A stretch of 18,489 nucleotides of DNA from an uncultured Lachnospiraceae bacterium. Lineage in GTDB: Bacteria; Bacillota; Clostridia; Lachnospirales; Lachnospiraceae. The stretch is taken from the NCBI GenBank assembly GCA_947589175.1, contig CANPZR010000018.1, forward strand, positions 1-18,489, given 5' to 3'. Within the stretch, counting starts at the first letter, position 1; the number at the start of each line of letters is the position of its first letter. The notes beneath the pieces are model-generated. The model was not told the origin of the DNA, made no database searches, and saw only the letters and a list, made by a program, of their open reading frames with translations. Positions 8,301-16,200 of this stretch are shown piece by piece. Both the position numbers and the translations under genes were made by a program.

Positions 8301-8907
8301 TGTTACACTTGCAGTAGCCGTCGTGCCGGCTGATGCTGCAAATGGAGATGTGAACTGGATTTCAGAAAACAGCGCCGTGGCATCTGTAGATTCCAATGGG
8401 AAAGTGACAGCAATTGCTGCAGGGCGAACCAATATTTATGCGGAATCCAAGACCGACAGTTCACTGGTAGCGGTTTGTTCTATAACTGTAAAAGAACCTG
8501 CGAAATCGGATGATGAAGAGAATGATTCCAATGAGAATAATCCGTCGGGAGGCAATGAAAACGATTCATCCGGTGGAACGGCAAATACTCCATCAGATAA
8601 TAGTGGTCAGAACGCGTCAAACAACAAGGATAAGGATTCCGACAAGGAGGCAACTAAGAAGAAAAAGAAAAAGACAATGAAACTGACCGAAGTAAAGGCT
8701 CAAAAAGGGCAAAAAAAGATTACGGGCAAGGTGTCCGTGAAAAATGCAGATGTAGAAATCAAAGTCGGTAAAAAGAAATATAAAAATGCCAGCGTAAACG
8801 GGAAGAAATTTACATTTAAGTGCGCGAAGCTGAAGAAGGGAACAAAAATAACTATACGAGTTACTAAGAAAAATTATAAGACTCTTACTGTGACGAAAAA
8901 GGTCTGA
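5338..8907 (+). CDS. Secreted LamG and bacterial Ig-like repeat protein with Pro/Thr stalk
   Basis: 1189 residues from the ATG at 5338, which follows AAAAAGGAGG. A GTG 18 codons upstream lacks support. A signal peptide covers about residues 1-34. Residues about 40-285 are a LamG/concanavalin-like jelly roll (DNEWHTVTVTL, FYIDGVAV and LFDNLKIY motifs). Then come two Ig-like/Big_2 domains (287-399 and 404-492), a beta-rich module (495-660) with an NNWNNFLFEL motif that resembles non-catalytic modules of plant-glycan enzymes, another Ig-like domain (661-741), Big_2 (743-822), a Pro/Thr/Glu repeat stalk (823-970), Big_2 (972-1055), an acidic Asn/Ser linker and a Lys-rich C-terminal domain. I see no glycosidase active-site pattern. 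It is likely a surface binding or adhesin-like partner of the arabinanase, 102 bases upstream and with no terminator between. The middle is markedly AT-richer than its neighbours. The ligand is unknown. Confidence 0.85.
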   Translation: MRLNKLWKRFLAVTLSAALALGVPVAAGPRKAEAEAVPEPIYENDFEAADAADGDKGKVKGLGNIESSDVKHGKVFHNAEGGVKENYYLLPDNVFSDNAEAINQNKGVTISFELNANGKANFNSPIFSAYAKEPEGKVNTFPMFIIQGRQIIQYNASGYCNFENTDNVLETNVVSTEYMDDNEWHTVTVTLSTANPVGEKTGTAVFYIDGVAVNTWNYTELGSVGDGFLSAGGIGSLKYICLGGNQAWEWQDSVQDVDPAYLFDNLKIYSTALTADQVTKIYEDTLVKVDTITITPDSPTAVNKYTYASEADKANNKIAKSELGSVQLQASVSPDYATNKDVKWSIEADDQEKASVDSTGLVKLTEKVPVEGDTITVVATAADGKGAVAKKDIPVTVEQNVTAKNVQSIEIADQTLYMGYDESGNMTVGQSIIPEIKITPDDADVKDVTFKIDDTDVIRIDGNKITALKTGKATVTATPVSNEAAKKDFTVTVKDYEFGKPTSDFTVDGYRTNGSAFEKLTGNFNITYSFDNKSTGAENWNNFLFELTDGKGKIRTYRADRFVITNQTGWGEEGNLDTLWTGGPADWDAFKEDMQKGASVTVNAVRFGNDLTVTYNITGKESSNKCTMTAKSTATEDIPDTLYVRISGEKCECTNVKIASAVTLPRSVEVETKGTAEIALGNSVPTDASIDSAISDTDSIATAKVSEDGKKITVTGIKAGKAIIKVKTSNNLEVDCEVVVSDVPALSITLSKTSLTLEKGKSEEITATVEPKNTTDKTVTWKTNDQSVATVENGKITAVEKGSTKIIATCGTATAECEVTVTVPTPPEPTDEPTASPTNEPTDEPAASPTDEPTKEPATSPTDEPTKEPAVSPTDEPTKEPAASPTDEPTKEPAATPTDEPTTAPTATPTDEPTKEPTATPTDEPTTAPTATPTDEATTTPTEQPTEEPTAVPTEEPTAVPTETPTPSNVPASLTVNPSSAELEIGESVTLAVAVVPADAANGDVNWISENSAVASVDSNGKVTAIAAGRTNIYAESKTDSSLVAVCSITVKEPAKSDDEENDSNENNPSGGNENDSSGGTANTPSDNSGQNASNNKDKDSDKEATKKKKKKTMKLTEVKAQKGQKKITGKVSVKNADVEIKVGKKKYKNASVNGKKFTFKCAKLKKGTKITIRVTKKNYKTLTVTKKV
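7807..8241 (+). repeat. 36-bp (12-residue) Pro/Thr/Glu coding repeat
   Basis: The core is about eight imperfect units of the type PTDEPTKEPAAS (36 bp each), flanked by shorter PTEEPTAV-like units. It forms an extended, acidic, probably O-glycosylatable stalk in the LamG/Ig protein. Near-identical units make copy-number change by slippage or recombination likely. Confidence 0.85.
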
Positions 8908-8928
8908 AATAATCGGAACAAGAAAACG

Positions 8929-8968
8929 CTGCCCGAACTGACAGGATGCTGCCGGTTCGGGCAGTTTT
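8929..8968 (+). terminator. Rho-independent terminator after the LamG/Ig gene
   Basis: CTGCCCGAAC (8929-8938) pairs perfectly over 10 bp with GTTCGGGCAG (8955-8964), followed directly by TTTT. It lies 22 bases past the stop codon and ends the presumed GH43-LamG transcript. Confidence 0.85.
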
Positions 8969-8981
8969 AAAATTCTGTGAA

Positions 8982-9016
8982 GATTTTGACACAAGGATTT
9001 TGACGCAAGGTCAAAA
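8982..9016. promoter_or_regulatory. Tandem TTTTGAC repeat with inverted copy, candidate operator
   Basis: A 14-bp unit, GATTTTGACACAAG (8982-8995), is repeated with one change at 8996-9009. The second copy also forms a perfect inverted repeat, TTTTGAC (8998-9004) and GTCAAAA (9010-9016), around GCAAG. It sits just upstream of the predicted promoter at 9023-9051, so it may bind a regulator of the downstream gene group. Confidence 0.4.
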
Positions 9017-9022
9017 AAAGAA

Positions 9023-9051
9023 TAGTTAATTTGCACAAAGGATGGTATAAT
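9023..9051 (+). promoter_or_regulatory. Predicted extended -10 promoter
   Basis: TGG directly precedes a perfect TATAAT (9046-9051), forming an extended -10. The -35 position, 17 bases upstream (TAGTTA, 9023-9028), is weak, as is common for extended -10 promoters. It would drive the small helical protein gene and the flavodoxin/ferredoxin gene. Confidence 0.6.
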
Positions 9052-9128
9052 AGATTAAAATAACAGTCAGTCGGGAAATTATGGAAGGGAAAGGGTATGT
9101 CAACTTTGGAACAATGCCGGAGGTTGAA

Positions 9129-9389
9129 ATGATGTTTTTTGGAAATAAAGAAAAACAGAGAAAAAGCCGTGAGCTGGACAGCATACTGGACGAACTGCGG
9201 CGAAACTTAGAAAACAATTACAAGGACGCGGCGCAGCAGGACCTGAAGGATTTTGAGAATCTATTGAGAGAGTGTCGGGAGACAGGCACCCTGAGCGCGC
9301 ATAAGCTGGATTATTACGAGCAGAAGCTGGCGGCGTACCAGTCGCAATTAAAAAAATTTACCCATAAGGACCAGAAAGTGACGTGGTAG
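9129..9389 (+). CDS. Small charged helical protein of unknown function
   Basis: 86 residues from the ATG at 9129, chosen because GGAGG (9119-9123) lies 5 bases upstream. An ATG at 9132 would fit the same site. An upstream in-frame ATG at 9081 would add 16 residues but has a poor ribosome binding site. The protein is hydrophilic and rich in Lys, Glu, Gln and Leu, with two likely amphipathic helices (about residues 9-35 and 55-75). It has no signal peptide, membrane segment or cysteine motif. It overlaps the next gene if that uses its GTG start, so the two are probably translationally coupled. I do not recognise the family. Confidence 0.7.
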   Translation: MMFFGNKEKQRKSRELDSILDELRRNLENNYKDAAQQDLKDFENLLRECRETGTLSAHKLDYYEQKLAAYQSQLKKFTHKDQKVTW

Positions 9390-9391
9390 AT

Positions 9392-10243
9392 ATGATAAAG
9401 CGGGTATGTGGGATTTATTTTAGCCCTTGTGGCAATGTAGAGACCGTGATTTACGAGATGGCGGAAGCGGCGGCAAAAAAACTAAATGTGGATACAGATT
9501 ATGTAGATTTTACGCTGCCGTCGGAGCGGAACGAGGCGTATCGGTTTGACGAGGCGGATATGGTGTTTGTGGGGACGCCGGTGTATGCCGGGCGGGTGCC
9601 CAATAAGATTATGCCTTTTATACGAGATTGCATTTGCGGGGACGGAGCGAAAGCCGTTCTGATCGTCTGCTTTGGCAATCGGAATTTTGACAATGCTCTC
9701 AGTGAATTGTACACGCTACTCGACGATAATGGGTTTCGGGTTGTGTCTGCAGCGGCAGTTGTGTCAGAACATAGTTTTTCTGGGCAGCTGGCGCCAGGGC
9801 GGCCGGATGGAGAGGATTTGAGAGATATCCGGGAATTTGCCGTAAAAACGGCAGAGAAAATACTTGCCGAAGAAAATGACAGGCTGCCGATTACAGCCGT
9901 GCCCGGAGATCCAAGGCCGGAAAAGTATTATACACCATTGGGAGCGGACGGACAGCCGGCGAATTTTTTAAAGGCGGTCCCTGTGGTGGACGCGGAACTG
10001 TGTACACATTGCGGAAACTGCGCATCGGTGTGTCCGATGGGAAGCATTGATAGAGAAAATGCTGACCGGATAAACGGCATTTGTATCAAATGCCATGCCT
10101 GTGTGAAAAAGTGTTCCGTGGGGGCGAGGTCTTTTACGAATCCGGCCTTTGTTTCGCACAGGGAAATGCTTTTGCAGAATTATAGGCGGCGTGCCCAGTC
10201 TGTTTATATCCTGCAGGAAAAGAAAGAGGGGAATATTGGATAG
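9392..10243 (+). CDS. EFR1-type flavodoxin/2[4Fe-4S] ferredoxin fusion
   Basis: 283 residues from the ATG at 9392. A GTG at 9383, overlapping the previous stop, is an alternative start and neither has a strong ribosome binding site. The N-terminal half is a flavodoxin-like fold with an FMN phosphate loop at SPCGNVE (residues 11-17) and a VFVGTPVYAGRVP strand-loop. The C-terminal part has two cluster motifs: Cys204, 207, 210 and 214-Pro, then Cys231, 234, 237 and 241. It is a cytoplasmic electron carrier joining FMN and two [4Fe-4S] clusters. EFR1 family ferrodoxins are common in gut Clostridia, with unknown partners. The loop has Cys and Val where SPTGNTE is usual. No link to arabinan use is evident. 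Confidence 0.88.
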   Translation: MIKRVCGIYFSPCGNVETVIYEMAEAAAKKLNVDTDYVDFTLPSERNEAYRFDEADMVFVGTPVYAGRVPNKIMPFIRDCICGDGAKAVLIVCFGNRNFDNALSELYTLLDDNGFRVVSAAAVVSEHSFSGQLAPGRPDGEDLRDIREFAVKTAEKILAEENDRLPITAVPGDPRPEKYYTPLGADGQPANFLKAVPVVDAELCTHCGNCASVCPMGSIDRENADRINGICIKCHACVKKCSVGARSFTNPAFVSHREMLLQNYRRRAQSVYILQEKKEGNIG

Positions 10244-10263
10244 AACGCGGGGAGTGAAAGAGT

Positions 10264-10292
10264 TTGAGCAAATATTGAAGAATACATATAAA
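10264..10292 (+). promoter_or_regulatory. Predicted promoter of the ATPase gene
   Basis: TTGAGC (10264-10269) and TATAAA (10287-10292) are separated by exactly 17 bases, in the 76-base AT-rich gap before the ATPase gene. The ATPase may therefore be transcribed separately from the ferrodoxin gene. Confidence 0.5.
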
Positions 10293-10319
10293 ATATTTTA
10301 GAAAAATCAGGAGGCAGTA

Positions 10320-12038
10320 ATGAAAAATCATCAGGATTTAAGGCAATTATTACATCAGATTGACAGAAAGAGCTATCCGGCCTACAAGCAGTTAAAAGAC
10401 GTATATCGTTTTGACGGATATTTTCTCAGCATAGACCATGTGCAGGGAGATCCCTTTGCGGCGCCCTCGAAAATCAGCATTCAGGTGCCGGGGAGCCAGG
10501 CGGCTTTTGACGAGTGGCTGTATGGCACTAAAGAGAAAAAGACGGCGCTTACCGATTATCTGCTCCGGGAGTTCGGACGGGCGCTGAAAGGGTTTTCGTT
10601 TCAGGCGAAGGGCTCCGGCAAGTCCGGCCTCATGGCGGTGAGCCATCCGGGGCAGGAGGTGTTAGAGCGGACGGCGTGTGACATAGAGGACAAGAGCGGC
10701 AAGGTGATTCTCCGTATGGAGGTGGGATTTCCCGCCAATGGAAGGACGGTCAACAGCCGGGAGCTGGAAAAGATATTTTTTGACTACCTGCCGGTCTGCG
10801 TCAACAAAGTGTTGCTTAGCTCCTCCGAACTGCACAGCTCGCCCCAGGGCGCAAAAAAATTAAAACAGGTGGCGGAGCTGGCGGAGGATCAGGCATTTCT
10901 GCGCCAGGAATTAAAGAGGCTGGGGCTGGTGGCGTTTGTGGCGAACGGCGCGATTCTTCCTCGTGAGTCCGGCGTCAGCCAGCGCCCGATGAAACAGGCG
11001 GTGCCGTTTCAGTCGCCGGAGGAGATGGAAATTACCCTGCAGCTTCCCCACCACGGGGCAATCAGCGGCATGGGAATCCCGAAGGGCGTCACGATGATTG
11101 TGGGAGGAGGCTATCACGGCAAATCGACTCTCTTAAAGGCGCTGGAGCTGGGCGTGTACAACCACGTGGCGGGAGACGGCAGAGAGTTTGTAATTACAGA
11201 TGATACCGCCATGAAGATCCGTGCCGAGGACGGGCGCAGCGTAAAGCAGGCGGATATTTCTCTGTTTATAAACAACCTCCCCAACGGCAAGGATACCGTG
11301 CATTTTGAGACGGAGGACGCCAGCGGCTCCACATCCCAGGCGGCCAATGTCGTAGAGGCGTGGGAGGCAGGCAGCCAGGTATTTCTCATTGACGAGGACA
11401 CCAGCGCGACCAATTTTATGATCCGGGACGAGCTGATGCAGCGGGTGGTCCATCAGGAGCTGGAGCCCATTACCCCGTTTACCATGCGGGTGCGGGAGCT
11501 GTACGACCAGTTCGGGATTTCCACGGTGCTTGTGGCGGGCAGCTCCGGCAGCTATTTCCACGTCTCCGACCATGTCATTCAGATGAACCAGTACAAGCCC
11601 TACGAGATTACGGAGCTTGCGAAAAAAGAGGCCGCTGAATTTCCGCTTCCGTCCGTTCCGGTCATGCCGGTTCAGAGGCCGGCGTTTGACAGGGTGTTCA
11701 GACAGGACCGGAAATTCGGCGCCGACGGTCGTGTGAAGCTAAAGACAATGGGAATGGACGGCGTCAGCGTGAACCGCGATACCATCGATCTGCGCTATGT
11801 GGAGCAGCTGGCGGACGCCGAGCAGCTGACGGCGCTGGCGCAGATTATGAAATATATGCGCATGCAGGTTCTGGATGGCAGGCTGACGCTGCAGCAGGCG
11901 GTCGGGCATGTGGTAAAGCTGCTGCGCGAAAAGGGCTTCGAGGCAATCTGCGGCGGCTCATCCGGCGTGCCGGGCAATCTCGCCGTGCCGAGGGCGCAGG
12001 AAATATTCGCCTGCGTCAACCGCTGGCGGGAGCTGTGA
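10320..12038 (+). CDS. Predicted ATPase of the ABC class (COG3044/PF09818 type)
   Basis: 572 residues. The ATG follows AGGAGG (10309-10314) by 5 bases. A Walker A loop, GGGYHGKST, lies at residues 262-270, and a Walker B-like strand, VFLIDED, ends in Asp358-Glu359-Asp360. The surrounding pattern (an N-terminal region of about 240 residues, one nucleotide-binding core and a C-terminal helical tail) and the length of about 570 match the stand-alone ABC_ATPase family. There is no membrane segment, so it is not a transporter by itself. The family's cellular role in bacteria is not established; a trypanosome relative has been linked to mitochondrial RNA processing. It is convergent with the AraC gene, with a 21-base gap. 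GC content is high and coding is clean. Confidence 0.9.
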   Translation: MKNHQDLRQLLHQIDRKSYPAYKQLKDVYRFDGYFLSIDHVQGDPFAAPSKISIQVPGSQAAFDEWLYGTKEKKTALTDYLLREFGRALKGFSFQAKGSGKSGLMAVSHPGQEVLERTACDIEDKSGKVILRMEVGFPANGRTVNSRELEKIFFDYLPVCVNKVLLSSSELHSSPQGAKKLKQVAELAEDQAFLRQELKRLGLVAFVANGAILPRESGVSQRPMKQAVPFQSPEEMEITLQLPHHGAISGMGIPKGVTMIVGGGYHGKSTLLKALELGVYNHVAGDGREFVITDDTAMKIRAEDGRSVKQADISLFINNLPNGKDTVHFETEDASGSTSQAANVVEAWEAGSQVFLIDEDTSATNFMIRDELMQRVVHQELEPITPFTMRVRELYDQFGISTVLVAGSSGSYFHVSDHVIQMNQYKPYEITELAKKEAAEFPLPSVPVMPVQRPAFDRVFRQDRKFGADGRVKLKTMGMDGVSVNRDTIDLRYVEQLADAEQLTALAQIMKYMRMQVLDGRLTLQQAVGHVVKLLREKGFEAICGGSSGVPGNLAVPRAQEIFACVNRWREL

Positions 12039-12059
12039 CGCTATTTGCCATAATGGCTT

Positions 12060-12944
12060 TTACTGGTGGAACAGCTGGCGTTGCGCGTAAGTATTCCGGT
12101 ATGTGGAAGGGCTCTGTCCGGTCACCTTTTTAAAGGCGCTGGAGAAGTTGTGACAGTCGGAAAACCCGACGTCATAGCCGATCTGGGCGACGGGGAGATT
12201 GGTGTCTGTGAGCAGGGCCTTTGCCAGCTCCATTTTTTCATTCAGGATATAGGATTTCAGCGATTCCCCCGAAATCTTTTTGAAAAAAGTGGTGATGTAT
12301 TTTTCATTGTAGCCAAAATAGGCGGCAATCTCGCTCACCTTAATATTTTCCCGAATCCGCCAGGAGATGTAATCGACTATGTCGGTGTAGAGCTGGGCCT
12401 TTTCACCTTTCATGACCGTGTGCCCGCCGGAGAGGTATATCTGGCTGTAGAGCTCGCACAGGGCCGCGGTCAGCATGTGGCAGTTCAGATTCTGATTGCG
12501 GTATTTGCGGCTGCAGTCCTGCAGCTGTTTCAGGAGAACGATCAGGCGGTCCAGCCGGGGAACAGCGCCCTGTCTGGGCAGAAGGATCCGGGGCTGTCCG
12601 GCGTCCAGGGGGCCGCGGACGTCCCCGTCATCATAGATGGCAGGATCGTTCCCGTTATTATTATAAGAAAAATGAGTCCAGTAAAATTTGCAGAGCGAGG
12701 GCTGAAAGCCGTACTGGCGCTCCGTGGGGGACATGAGCAGGTATTCGCCTTCCCGCACGGTGTAGCGGGTGCGCTCATCCGCGATAAAGAGCTCGCCCTC
12801 AGTCATTACGATCCACTCAAAATCCGTGAGGACCCGGGACATGTGGGACCAGCTCTCGTCCGGGGACTCGAACTTTCCCGTCCAGTTAAAATGGACGGGC
12901 TTTTCTACAGAAAAATCTAAAATCTCCATATTACTTTTTGACAC
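12060..12944 (-). CDS. AraC-family transcriptional regulator
   Basis: 294 residues from a GTG at 12944, with GGGGA 6 bases upstream. An ATG at 12929 (5 codons in) with GAGG further upstream is an alternative. The N-terminal part (about 10-150) is a cupin-like effector domain (FEWIVMTEGELFIAD, YTVREGEYLLMSP, FYWTHFSY). The C-terminal 100 residues carry two helix-turn-helix motifs: IKVSEIAAYFGYNEKYITTF, then LPVAQIGYDVGFSDCHNFSS followed by FKKVTGQSP. Such regulators usually sense a sugar or oligosaccharide and act on adjacent glycan genes. It is divergent from the DUF1680 arabinofuranosidase gene, and repeat motifs between them are candidate binding sites. The effector is not known; an arabinose-containing ligand is inferred. 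Confidence 0.93.
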   Translation of the reverse strand: MSKSNMEILDFSVEKPVHFNWTGKFESPDESWSHMSRVLTDFEWIVMTEGELFIADERTRYTVREGEYLLMSPTERQYGFQPSLCKFYWTHFSYNNNGNDPAIYDDGDVRGPLDAGQPRILLPRQGAVPRLDRLIVLLKQLQDCSRKYRNQNLNCHMLTAALCELYSQIYLSGGHTVMKGEKAQLYTDIVDYISWRIRENIKVSEIAAYFGYNEKYITTFFKKISGESLKSYILNEKMELAKALLTDTNLPVAQIGYDVGFSDCHNFSSAFKKVTGQSPSTYRNTYAQRQLFHQ

Positions 12945-13040
12945 CTCGCTTCCCCGGCGCGGACGGCGTTCGGAATCTGACCGGGATCCATGTCCTTTCC
13001 GGCATATATAAATTCATGATTTTTGTTTCTGATACCTTAA

Positions 13041-13069
13041 ATTATAGCTGCTTTTTCACTTTTTTACAA
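13041..13069 (-). promoter_or_regulatory. Predicted promoter of the AraC-family gene
   Basis: On the minus strand TTGTAA (plus 13064-13069) is followed after 17 bases by a perfect TATAAT (plus 13041-13046). The leader to the GTG would be about 90 bases. The -35 overlaps the upstream T-rich/CAC motif pair, which suggests autoregulation. Confidence 0.6.
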
Positions 13070-13136
13070 GAGCGGCGCCTGAAAATGACAAAATCACACT
13101 CGAACGAACTTTTTCACAAAACATTTTTACACAAAA
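13051..13136. promoter_or_regulatory. Two copies of a paired T-rich/CAC motif, candidate AraC operators
   Basis: CTTTTTCAC occurs at 13051-13059 and at 13109-13117. Each copy is followed by TTTTTACA: at 13061-13068 directly after the first, and at 13124-13131 after a 6-base AAAACA spacer in the second. The copies begin 58 bases apart. The first covers the regulator's own -35; the second lies about 55-75 bases before the expected start of the DUF1680 transcript. Position and repetition suggest binding by the divergent AraC protein. That is inference. Confidence 0.5.
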
Positions 13137-13171
13137 AAGAACCTCTGTGTATGGCGGAATCCGGGCTTCTG

Positions 13172-13180
13172 TGATACAAT
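13172..13180 (+). promoter_or_regulatory. Extended -10 of the DUF1680 gene promoter
   Basis: TGA precedes TACAAT (13175-13180). The -35 position (TGGCGG, 13152-13157) is a poor match, so the promoter probably depends on an activator, which fits the divergent AraC gene. Transcription would start near 13187, giving a leader of about 32 bases. Confidence 0.5.
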
Positions 13181-13218
13181 GAAAGCATCTAAAAATATAT
13201 GAGAAGGGAGAATGATGT

Positions 13219-16200
13219 ATGAAGAAAAAAATGGTTCGAGCAGGCAAAAGAATGGCTGCCGTTGCCCTGACAGCGGCGATGGCTGTTACGGCCCTGCCAA
13301 GTCTGGGAATCGTGGCAAAGGCGGCAACGACGCCCCAGACCAGAGAGGATTCGTCGATTGTCTACTTTGTAGACTGTGGGGATGTCAATGTAAACACAGT
13401 CTCGGAGGGCGACCAGCTGGGTACGCACAACAGCGTGACCGAGCAGATCTATGGCGAGGACAAGGTGACCGGGTACAAATGGGGAATTGATGATACGGTC
13501 AGCACGCCTCTGAAAAATGGCGCGGGCAGTTCCCCGGTGGGCCTTTCTACGGACTGGACCTGGGCTTATGAGAGCACGACTACAGACGGGGTTCCCAAGA
13601 CCAGTACGAACCGTTACACCAAAAACCAGTATGAGAATGAGCATAACAAAGACGCCAGCAAGATCAGGCACCTGGATTACAAATTCGAGATTGAGAACGG
13701 CGACTATCTGGTAGAGGTGGGATGCGCCGATCCGTGGGGCTGCTCTCAGAGCCCGGTGATCACAGCCAACCAGGGGAAGGACACCGAGAAGAAGCTGGCG
13801 GATCCGCTGAACGTAGCATCCGGCGATGTGGCCCGGGGAACGGTCACCGTGAAAGATGGCGAGCTCACGGTGAATCTGCGCGGCACGGGCGACGCCAATC
13901 TGGCAATCAATGTGACCTATATCCTGATTCGCGAGGGAGGAAATAATTCCGTTGTGCAGCAGGAAATCGGCGCGCTTTCCGTAAAGGATACGGTGACAAG
14001 CGACCTGACGCTGCCGACTAAGGGGAGCGTTGAGGGAAGCACCATTTCATGGAAATCCAGCAATCCGGATGTGATCAGCAATGACGGAAAAGTCACGCGG
14101 CCGAAAGAGGGCGAGCCGAATGTGGAAGTGACGCTGACGGCGACGGTTACCTATGGCGATATTTCACAGACAAAGGATTTTTCAGTGACCGTTGTGGCAG
14201 CAGGATCTCTGGCAGGCATGAGCGAGCTCGGCGTGGGTGACGTTACGCTGACCGATTCTTATTACTCCAATGCGCTTGACAAGGATATCGATTATCTGCT
14301 CAGCCTGGACGCAGACCGGCTTCTGGCGGGATTTAGAGAGACGGCGGCCTATGCGACGGGCATGTCCGCGGCGGACAGAGCGGCTTACATGAAGAACAAG
14401 ACCCGCTATGGCGGCGGCTGGGAGGACGCGCTGATTGGCGGCCATACTCTGGGACACTGGCTGACGGCGGTCGCGCAGGGATGTGCCAATGTAAATACCT
14501 CGGCTGAGGACAAAAAGGCGCTGCAGGAAAAACTGGACTATGTCGTTTCCGCTCTGAAGGACTGTCAGGAAAAGACAAAGGGAACCGAGTACGAGGGATA
14601 TATATTCGGCGCGAAGCTGGTCAGCACGACCGATCTGGACATTCAGTTCGACAATGTGGAGAGCAACAAGACTAATATTTCTACGCAGGCGTGGGTTCCG
14701 TGGTACACCATGCACAAAATCATAGCCGGCCTTGTGAGCGCCTATGAGCTGACGGGAAGCGAGGACGCCTACGCCGTGGCGAAGGGACTGGGCGACTGGA
14801 CCTACAACCGCGTCAGCAAGTGGAGCGATGCGACCCAGAAGATCGTGCTCGGCATTGAGTACGGCGGCATGAACGACTGCCTCTACGATCTGTATGCAGA
14901 CGTCAAGGCCAAAGAGGGAGAAGAGAAGGCGAAAAATTACGAGGAGGCCGCTCACAAATTTGATGAGATCGCACTGTTTGAAAAGATTGACAAGGGCACG
15001 GCCAACGCTCTGGACAATATCCATGCCAATACGACGATTCCGAAATTCTTAGGAGCCCTGAACCGCTATGTGGTCTTGGGTGAGGGCGAGGGAAAATATC
15101 TGGAATACGCAGAGGCATTCTGGGACTATGTAATCACTCACCACAGCTACATCACAGGCGGAAACAGTGAGAATGAGCATTTCGGCGCGGACGATATTCT
15201 GGACAAGGAGCGCACCAACCTCAACTGCGAGACATGCAACACCTATAATATGCTGAAAATGACCCGCCAGTTGTTTATGATTACAGGCGACTCCAAGTAC
15301 ACGGATTTTTATGAGAGGACGCTGATCAACGCCATTATGTCCTCCCAGAACCCGGAGACCGGCATGATGATGTATTTCCAGCCGATGGCTACCGGATATC
15401 AGAAGGTGTACAGCACGCCGGAGGGGAACTTCTGGTGCTGCACCGGCTCCGGCATGGAGAACTTTACCAAGCTCAATGACAGCATTTACTACGCTTCCGG
15501 CAAGAAGCTGGTCGTAGCGCAGTATCTGGCCTCTTCCGTGGCATTTAAGGCCGGCAATATTCAGGTGACCCAGATCGGCGACCTGACGAAGTCAGAGACC
15601 ATGACGCTGGAAGTGAAAAAGCTGGACGCAGCGGCGGATATCAGCGGGGAGCTGAGCCTGCGCCTGCCGGACTGGCTGGCTTCCGACGCAAAGCTTTCCA
15701 TTAACGGAACCGATTATGATTATGAGAAAAAGGACGGATATGCTGTGATTCCGGCCGACAAGCTCTCGGACGGAGCCAAGATTGAGATTACGCTCCCGAT
15801 GCAGATCGTTGCTTACAATCTGCCGGACGGAAAGAATACATACGCGTTTAAATACGGTCCCTATGTGCTGAGCGCCAAGCTGGGAACGGGCAGCCAGGCC
15901 CAGGGAACATCGGGTGTAAACGTCTCTGTTCCGACTCAGAAGGCTGTCTCCAACGACAAGGTGGGAATCAAGTCCGCGGATTCGGTGGAGGAATATATAA
16001 AGAACATCAATGAGAATATGGTGAAGGCCGATGGCGAACTGAAATTTACCCTGAAGGGAACTGACAATAATTACGAATTTGTGCCGCATTACAGCCAGTA
16101 CAAGGAAAGCTATGGCATTTACTGGACGTTCTCCGTGGATGGGGACGCCAGAGGAGCTGAAAAGGTTCTGGAGGACAAAAAGACTGCCAGAAACGAGAAG

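Noticed and set aside
7692..8432. A 246-codon minus-strand frame with repeated VGSSVG units
   Set aside because: It is the mirror of the 36-bp Pro/Thr repeat and has no independent start signals.
12039..12059. GCCATAATGGC inverted repeat between the convergent ATPase and AraC genes, as a two-way terminator
   Set aside because: The stem is only 4-5 bp with a tiny loop and weak T tracts, too little to call a terminator.
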